Shown here: positions 54,783-60,589 of the stretch, in pieces
How the letters are laid out: each line of letters starts with the position of its first letter
How positions within the stretch are numbered: position 1 is the stretch's first letter
NCBI GenBank assembly: GCA_024641305.1
Contig: JAHEDI010000093.1
Coordinates: 1 to 60,589 of the forward strand
Origin: a bacterium
Lineage (GTDB): Bacteria; Actinomycetota; Acidimicrobiia; Spongiisociales; JAENVV01
DNA: 60,589 nucleotides
Direction: 5' to 3'
Position numbers and translations under genes: made by a program
The notes under the pieces: generated by a model
The model's input: only the letters and a program-made list of their open reading frames with translations
Told to the model about the DNA's origin: nothing
Database searches by the model: none

Positions 54783-55396
54783 GAGCCAACCTCTTCGTCG
54801 GGGACTTGATCGGGGTGGTTAGGTGTGGACGGGTCGAATGCCGTGAGGAGTCCTTCGTGTTCGCGAAGTTTGCGCCGGGCCCGGGCGAGCCGTGAGCGAA
54901 CGGTGCCGATTGGGGTTCCGAGCGCCTCAGCGACCTCCTGATAGGTGAGCTGCTCTACCGCGTACAAGATCAGCACATTGCGGTCGGTTGTCGACAGGCG
55001 GGCCAGACCGTCGTTGAGGACCCGGCCGATCCTTTGAGCATCGATCTTATCGACCGACCGGTCGAAAGGGTCCGGCGATTCGACCCTGACACCGGAAACG
55101 GCCAAATAGAGGCGATCGGCTCGGCGTTGGCGACGGATTTCATCGCCAACAATATTGGTGGCGATCCCGTACAACCACGGCCGACAGTTGGGCCGACTCG
55201 CGTCGTAGCGGGCCCGGAACCTGAACGCTCGAACAAACACATCGGCAGTCAAATCAGGAGCCTGATCGAGGCCTTGACGCCGGGCAACGTACCGAAAAAT
55301 GGTGTCGTGGTAGCGGTCGAAGATCACGCCAAAGACCTCCGGGTGGGCCAGCGACCGCGAGATGATATTGGCGTCAGAGGCTTCGCGGTCGTCCAC
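54779..55396 (-). CDS. ECF sigma factor (copy 2)
   Basis: Identical to 32,343-32,960. Confidence 0.92.
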   Translation of the reverse strand: MDDREASDANIISRSLAHPEVFGVIFDRYHDTIFRYVARRQGLDQAPDLTADVFVRAFRFRARYDASRPNCRPWLYGIATNIVGDEIRRQRRADRLYLAVSGVRVESPDPFDRSVDKIDAQRIGRVLNDGLARLSTTDRNVLILYAVEQLTYQEVAEALGTPIGTVRSRLARARRKLREHEGLLTAFDPSTPNHPDQVPDEEVGS

Positions 55397-55435
55397 CGCG
55401 ACACGCTACCTGGACCACGGACTCCTTGCTGATCG

Positions 55436-55978
55436 CTAGTGGTAGGAAACAGACTCGGCCATGTTGTTAAGGGTCGACAGATTATTAGTTGTGCCTGCAC
55501 CGTACGTGTCCTGAAAGGAGCCACCCTTGTTGGGGAGGTTGTAATGACGGAGTCGGCTGCATCCGTTGTACGAAGACGAGATCCGATTAGACCAAGACGA
55601 ACCCGTATTCCACCAGCCACCGGTACATGACGACCCGACCACAGTAATCGAGCTACCCGACCCTCCAGAGCCGTCAAAATGGATGCCCAGCGCGAACGAT
55701 GACATTGCCGCAATGAGATTCGCGTCTTCGAACATGACCGAGCCTTCGCTGGACTCAGCCAAGCTGATCGTGCCTCCGCTTGCCATTGAAACTGCGTCAG
55801 CGAACGTGGCGAAACAGGTTGGCTTGCTCGCAACAAGCTCACGCGTCTCAAGCTCATCGATGACATTAACAACACAATGGGCCTCTCCCTCGATGGGCCG
55901 TGCGGACGCCCATCCGGGGGTTGCCAGCAGGAACGCGGCGACAACACCGACGACTAGGACACGCCTTTTCACGGTCAT
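55436..55978 (-). CDS. Secreted crystallin-like protein (copy 2)
   Basis: Identical to 33,000-33,542. Confidence 0.68.
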   Translation of the reverse strand: MTVKRRVLVVGVVAAFLLATPGWASARPIEGEAHCVVNVIDELETRELVASKPTCFATFADAVSMASGGTISLAESSEGSVMFEDANLIAAMSSFALGIHFDGSGGSGSSITVVGSSCTGGWWNTGSSWSNRISSSYNGCSRLRHYNLPNKGGSFQDTYGAGTTNNLSTLNNMAESVSYH

Positions 55979-56871
55979 TTGCTTCCTCCATCGGTGATGA
56001 CCTGTCGCAACGGTGTTTGTCGGAGATTGGAATCAGGTTCTCGGAGAACCGAAATCGGTCCTCGTACGAACACCCTGGTGGGGAGTCGATAGTCGGGTTT
56101 GTCGATTCTCCATCGGTGCCCGGCTGTCGCCTCCCCGAACCGGTCAAGCGTGACCAAGGCGCGTTAGTACGACGCTGGACGGGTCCGGTGAGGTACCAAG
56201 GGGGGCCTAATGCTCAAGATATCCGCCAGTCGGTGTCACCTATTAGCCGCCGCGATTAATGCGGTGGCTCGTGTTCCTGTTGGTGGCCGGTTTCGCGCGT
56301 CTCCGTCGCAGCAAGCTGAAGCTACGAGGCCATAGGAGTCGAAGAATGTTGCGGCCAACACCAAACCATTGGTGTCGTGGCGAACCTCGGGTCCCGATAT
56401 GACGACGGATCCGTTTACATCGAGAGTGGACCTTTCGACTTCGTAGCAGCCGCAAGAATGTCAGATACACGACTCGAGAAGAATGGCTTTCGCCTCGCCC
56501 GGGGCGGAACAACTTGTGATTTTCGAGTGTGGATCCAGCTGGTACGTAGCTGAATACTTGAAGAATGGCTTGAAGGCCGAGGTGCCGCTCGAAGCAACGA
56601 GCTTGCACTTGACGGACTTGCTTGCGAACCATCCTGACTTCTTGCTTGTTGCGATCCGCCGCAAGGCACGGGACCGCGACGTTTTCTGAACCGACAAGAG
56701 GAGTTTGCTCGGAGAACTGAAATGGACGATGGGACAAACAGTCGTTTGGGGAGTCGATCGTCGGGTTTGTTCGATCTCCATCGGTCCCTTGGACTTGGGA
56801 TCCCAAAAGAGGGGGCAGCCAGAGTTTTGTGACCGGCGAGAAGCTCCAGCCACCGAGAAACGGAGAACCAG
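55979..56871. other. Divergent intergenic region with direct repeats (copy 2)
   Basis: 75-bp blocks at 56,043-56,117 and 56,711-56,785; hairpin at 56,246-56,268; same decayed reading frames as copy 1. Confidence 0.43.
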
Positions 56872-58239
56872 ATGGTTAGGACAGCCCGTCCACAGAAGTC
56901 GGACCAGGAAAGAGGAGTCGGTGTCAATCTCGAACGGGTAGCCACGAAAGGTTTCGTTTTGGATGGGAGTCTGAAACGATCGACGCACTTATCCGTCACG
57001 CTGATTGTGCTGGGATTGACCCTGGCGGCATGTGGTGCCGTGGATCAGCCCGGCGTAGCCTATTCGCCTGTTGTCGCGCGTTCGGCGACGACGAGCCAAC
57101 AGGAGCTTGATGTACCGGCTGATACCCGGCTCGCCCCTGACAGCGGCGGTCTACCTGCCGGGACATATCAGCGGTCGGTCATTCCCGTACAACCAGGCGG
57201 AACCGATATGCCAGCCACCGGGATGATGAGCGGACGGAGCCTGCGAATTCTTGACGATACGATCGAGCTGGCATACTTGCCCGTCGATGGTTTGGGCGGC
57301 AGCCTGGTTCCGTGGGTCGTGCCGGCGCCTGGCGCGGGTACGGTTTACTACACGACGTGGGAAGATGAGTTCGACCTGAGTGGTCTACTCCCCGGCGACG
57401 TCGGCGGGATCCCCGTAATCCGTCGCTTTGATGTGCGGACCAAGACCGACACGTTGTGGCGCATTGGTGCCTATGCGCCCGCCGTTACCGTCGACGGTAA
57501 GGTTGGCTTCGTCGAAGACCTCAACGGCGCCTACAACTTCAGCGTCCCGAATCCGAATCGGGTCATCGTCGCAAACAGTGACGGGCCAGACGAGGTGTGG
57601 TCGACGGATACCGAAACAGCCTATGTCACAGTCGCCTGGGCCAATGACAGCCTGATCGTGTATACCGTGGGAGAAGGCGAGTACCTTCAGGTGTTCGCGT
57701 TTGACGGACCGGACCGGCGGAGGCTCCTCAGCGACGGTGGAATGGTGGGCGCAATCAGCCCCGACGGCAGCGAAATCCTGATCGTGGAAGTTGCCGAAAC
57801 GGGTTCGCGATTCACGCTAACGCGAGTATCCGACGGCGCCAAGTTGGCGGTCTTCGATCCTGCAGACGCCGGAATGGGTCCTGTCTTCAGCTCCTACGGC
57901 GGCGACTGGGTCGATGACACCATTGTCCTGCCCGCGGCCAACGGTGACAACGGAGAAACTGAGGTGGGACTACTCCTCTTGACCCGCACACCAGCTTCTC
58001 TCGTTGTCGATCGATTCGTTGGACTGTCAATGGGCGGCCTCGACTACGTACCGGAATGGGTCTCGGTCACTGATTCGGGTGGTCTCATCATGCGGGCAAC
58101 TATCGACTCTGGTGGTCAGGACCAGCACGTCGAGATTGGGTGCAATTTGGAGACGAATTCGTGCTCCACCGTCTCAAGCCCAGCAGACATACGATCGTCG
58201 GCCATTGTTAGAAACCCAAGCCGAGGAGCAACGCAATGA
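56872..58239 (+). CDS. Propeller-type lipoprotein, second (copy 2)
   Basis: Identical to 34,436-35,803. Confidence 0.68.
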   Translation: MVRTARPQKSDQERGVGVNLERVATKGFVLDGSLKRSTHLSVTLIVLGLTLAACGAVDQPGVAYSPVVARSATTSQQELDVPADTRLAPDSGGLPAGTYQRSVIPVQPGGTDMPATGMMSGRSLRILDDTIELAYLPVDGLGGSLVPWVVPAPGAGTVYYTTWEDEFDLSGLLPGDVGGIPVIRRFDVRTKTDTLWRIGAYAPAVTVDGKVGFVEDLNGAYNFSVPNPNRVIVANSDGPDEVWSTDTETAYVTVAWANDSLIVYTVGEGEYLQVFAFDGPDRRRLLSDGGMVGAISPDGSEILIVEVAETGSRFTLTRVSDGAKLAVFDPADAGMGPVFSSYGGDWVDDTIVLPAANGDNGETEVGLLLLTRTPASLVVDRFVGLSMGGLDYVPEWVSVTDSGGLIMRATIDSGGQDQHVEIGCNLETNSCSTVSSPADIRSSAIVRNPSRGATQ

Positions 58240-58874
58240 ACCATCTCAACAGCGGCCACCGCGTAACGGTATTCGTCGGAGTCCTGTTTGCCAGCGTGTT
58301 TCTAACCATACAATTTGGTGGCACGGCAGGCGCCACGCCCGGCTCGGCCTACGGTAACGAGATGTGGTTCCAGCCCGGAAGCACCAACATCAACGGCACG
58401 CTCAGAGCGTACAAGAACGGCTCCCAATATACGAGCATGACAGCAGGGTCGGGCTTGAGCAACTCATACACTCCATGCCAGCTGAACCTCGGACGTCTTC
58501 CAAACGGTTGGTACGGATCGGGCAACGACCATCACAAACATGACAAGAACGGGGCTGAGATCGACGGTCGAGTATGGGGACTCCAAGACAAGGATTGCGG
58601 TAGCGGCACGATCCGAAGAGAACTCTTCATCCACACAGAAGAAACTGTCTCCAACGGACAATACTGCCCTACGACAGGCGACGACAAGCACTGTTGGGAG
58701 ACCGCCGCTTGGGACTATCGATCCATAGGCTGCGTGAAGATCTCCTACCCGGCCAACGGCTTCCCCAACAGCATTGGAAGCCTGAACAGTTGGTGGGATA
58801 GCCAGATCGGCGGTGGCCACGGAGTGTATTACTCCAACATTCTCTGGGTGGGATCCGTGGCCCCCCCAACCTAA
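58236..58874 (+). CDS. L,D-transpeptidase-like secreted protein (copy 2)
   Basis: Identical to 35,800-36,438; His133 and Cys166 retained. Confidence 0.63.
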   Translation: MNHLNSGHRVTVFVGVLFASVFLTIQFGGTAGATPGSAYGNEMWFQPGSTNINGTLRAYKNGSQYTSMTAGSGLSNSYTPCQLNLGRLPNGWYGSGNDHHKHDKNGAEIDGRVWGLQDKDCGSGTIRRELFIHTEETVSNGQYCPTTGDDKHCWETAAWDYRSIGCVKISYPANGFPNSIGSLNSWWDSQIGGGHGVYYSNILWVGSVAPPT

Positions 58875-59115
58875 CGTGAGGCCCATAGCCGCGCCGCCTG
58901 GTGGGTGGGCATCGAACTCGGATCCGGGAACGGTGAGTTCGGCCTGAGCGTGCTGACCTGCGGTTCCGGTCAATTGCCGTCCATCCGAGCCCGCCCTGGG
59001 AGATCTCAGGGGGAGCAGGGATCAGGCAGCCAGGGCGAACTCGGTCAGTGCGAACTCGGTCAGGACGCACATAGGACGCGTTTTGCTGAGAAACGACGCG
59101 AACCGATGAGCATCC

Positions 59116-59619
59116 ATGAGGAGTAAAACCCCAGGTCTTAGGCTATTTCTGAGCATTCCCGCAGGTTACGGAAACTTCCTGATATGCATTCACACGGCAG
59201 GGGTCGCTGGTTCGATCTCAGTTTCACCCACAACGAGAAACCCCTGGGCGCTTTTCACGGTTCAGGGTCGGGTGACCGGGACGTGTGCCCGGGCCGGTTG
59301 TGGTGTGCCGGCTTGTAGGAGGCGGCTCAAGTCGATGGGAGAAGTAGGCTTGTTTCGATGGGCAGCCTCGACGATCCCAACCCCCAAGATCCGTCCCGAA
59401 GGTGACAGCCCAACCGCCCCTACACCGAACCGAAGGACCATCCTCGGCGTAGCGGCCGTGGCAGTGGCCGCGTTCGCAGCGATCTTCTTCGCCACCGGGC
59501 AAAGCACTCCGCCTACGGATACGACCGTCCCGCAAGCCTTTCCACCTGTGACAGCATCGACCCTGCCGACCCCACCTACCAGGACGCTCCACCGAAATCA
59601 TCACCACGTTCTGCTCTAA
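59116..59619 (+). CDS. Small membrane-anchored hypothetical (copy 2)
   Basis: Identical to 36,680-37,183, same doubt about the start. Confidence 0.28.
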   Translation: MRSKTPGLRLFLSIPAGYGNFLICIHTAGVAGSISVSPTTRNPWALFTVQGRVTGTCARAGCGVPACRRRLKSMGEVGLFRWAASTIPTPKIRPEGDSPTAPTPNRRTILGVAAVAVAAFAAIFFATGQSTPPTDTTVPQAFPPVTASTLPTPPTRTLHRNHHHVLL

Positions 59620-59887
59620 ACCAAAGCACCAGCTTGAGTGATCTGGTCGCTAGCCGCCCGACTTCGCTACGCAGTAGCGGTGGTCGGCGACGGAGACCCA
59701 GAGATGAAGGCGAGATCCCCACGGCCAACCTGCCCAGCTAGGCCATCTCGAACTCACGTTACGAAAAGGGACGTTGGCACCGCGTCGCCGTTTGGGTCGC
59801 CTTTCCAGAGGCGAAGGACGCAAAGGTCAGGCAGCCAGTGGGAATTCACCTGCTGGGACGCCTCGTGGGGTCAGGGTTTGAGTCGCT

Positions 59888-59902
59888 CCTCCGACACGAA
59901 CC
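59888..59902. other. Attachment-site core at the right junction
   Basis: CCTCCGACACGAACC, fifth att-like core in the window; it separates copy 2 from the degenerate recombinase on the right. Confidence 0.7.
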
Positions 59903-60589
59903 CTAAGTACATGGGGTGCTCCTGCCGCTGCATGTACCCGTCCGTCGGGGTAATAGGTCAGGTTGACGCCGAGTTCTTCGTAGATAGCCCGCTTGTCGGC
60001 AGGGTCGGCATCGGCCAGTACTGCCACGATGTCACGTAGTTAGGTGACGAGTGCTTTGATTTCGTTCTCGGTGAGTTTGTGTGGGGTGGGCTTTCGGCCG
60101 AGTTCTCGTTCCAGCCTCCTGCGTTCCTGTTCGATTTCGGCGATCCAAGTGGCAGCGATGGTGATGTCGCTGTCGTGTTCGAGGAACGCCCGGTATTTGG
60201 AAAGCTTGGCATCGCATTCTTTGAGCTGGCGGCGTAGCTCAAGGTCACGGGCTCCGTGGTCGTCGGGTGCTGTCGCGCTGGCGGCGGCCAGTTGCGCGGC
60301 GGTGGCGTCGAGGTGGTCTTTGTCGAAGAGCCCACCGATCCAGACGTCGAGGTCTGGAACGATGGCATCCTCGCGAACGTGGATGGTTTTGGTGTGTTGA
60401 TCTTCGGATACGGCGTATCCGGCAGGGAACTTGCACTGGTAGTAGGGCTTGTCGTTGTTCCATGATCCCTGCATCCTCCGGTCGCCAACAGCACAGGGTG
60501 TCGGGACTTGGCACAGTGGCGCCCTCACGCACAGGTATGGTCTTAGGTTGGTGTGCTTCGCTTACGACCAATCACCGGCAGCTCGGCAC
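59888..60589 (-). pseudogene. Degenerate large serine recombinase (right-flank module)
   Basis: The first 142 bp equal the left end of the unit except for A at 59,953. The gene continues where the unit copies are deleted: WNNDKPYYQCKFPAGYAVSE, VREDAIVPDLDVWIGGLFDK, a coiled coil and LTENEIKALVT, homologous to the intact recombinase. A TAA at 60,040-60,042 interrupts it where the intact protein reads ALIGALRDIV. Only one zinc-ribbon Cys of CGVCGRRM is kept (CAVGDRRM). Further right, HQPKTIPVREGATVPSPD repeats a segment in another frame, so pieces of two recombinases are joined. The gene runs off the window edge. Confidence 0.8.

Larger units (their letters stand above)
37452..59887. mobile_element. 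Integrated element, copy 2 (22,436 bp)
   Basis: Direct tandem copy of 15,016-37,451. All encoded proteins compared are identical, and I saw no base difference where I compared lines directly. Confidence 0.85.

Overview
The window is high-GC actinobacterial DNA, most like Acidimicrobiia or a neighbouring deep actinobacterial lineage. The core gene order uvrA - methyltransferase - uvrC - rapZ - yvcK - pgk - tpiA - gpmA - secG, the frequent GTG starts and the Thr/Pro-rich linkers of exported proteins point that way. No 16S or other taxonomic marker is present, so this placement is inference.

Region 1 (1-14,941) is ordinary chromosome. A glycosyltransferase-methyltransferase fusion runs off the left edge on the minus strand. 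Divergent from it are uvrA, a SAM methyltransferase, uvrC, rapZ, yvcK and pgk, several of which overlap by a few bases. A hypothetical membrane protein on the minus strand follows, then tpiA, gpmA, secG and an oligopeptide-binding-type protein. Between yvcK and pgk there is no whiA and no gap, which many actinobacteria carry there.

Region 2 (14,942-60,589) starts at a tRNA-Leu(GAG) gene whose 3' end is an integration site. From 15,016 to 59,887 lies an exact tandem duplication of a 22,436-bp element (15,016-37,451 and 37,452-59,887), followed by the first 142 bp of a third copy that continues into a degenerate large-serine-recombinase gene. The core CCTCCGACACGAAC occurs at 15,016, 24,436, 37,452, 46,872 and 59,888. 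Each unit is itself two accreted modules. Each module begins with an att-like core, a large serine recombinase reading toward the core, and a SEC-C protein, followed by cargo.

Module A has only remnants of the recombinase and SEC-C gene. Its cargo is a TacA/TacT-like toxin-antitoxin pair, two 5'-truncated Rhs/YD-repeat cassettes with different C-terminal tips, candidate immunity proteins of a small paralogous family, Sel1/TPR-like proteins and an IS982-type transposase fragment.

Module B has an intact 564-aa large serine recombinase, a translationally coupled small ORF, a cluster of about 20-bp repeats and a complete SEC-C protein. Its cargo is an exported set: an ECF sigma factor with a membrane partner, a beta/gamma-crystallin-like secreted protein, and two operons that each couple a large exported, probably beta-propeller protein to a secreted wall-acting enzyme (one NlpC/P60-like, one L,D-transpeptidase-like).

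The most interesting points are the perfect 22.4-kb tandem array at a tRNA gene, the use of the tRNA 3' end as recombinase coding sequence, and the repeated pairing of an exported propeller with a wall enzyme beside a sigma/anti-sigma pair. The perfect repeat could also be an assembly artefact; reads spanning the junctions would decide.
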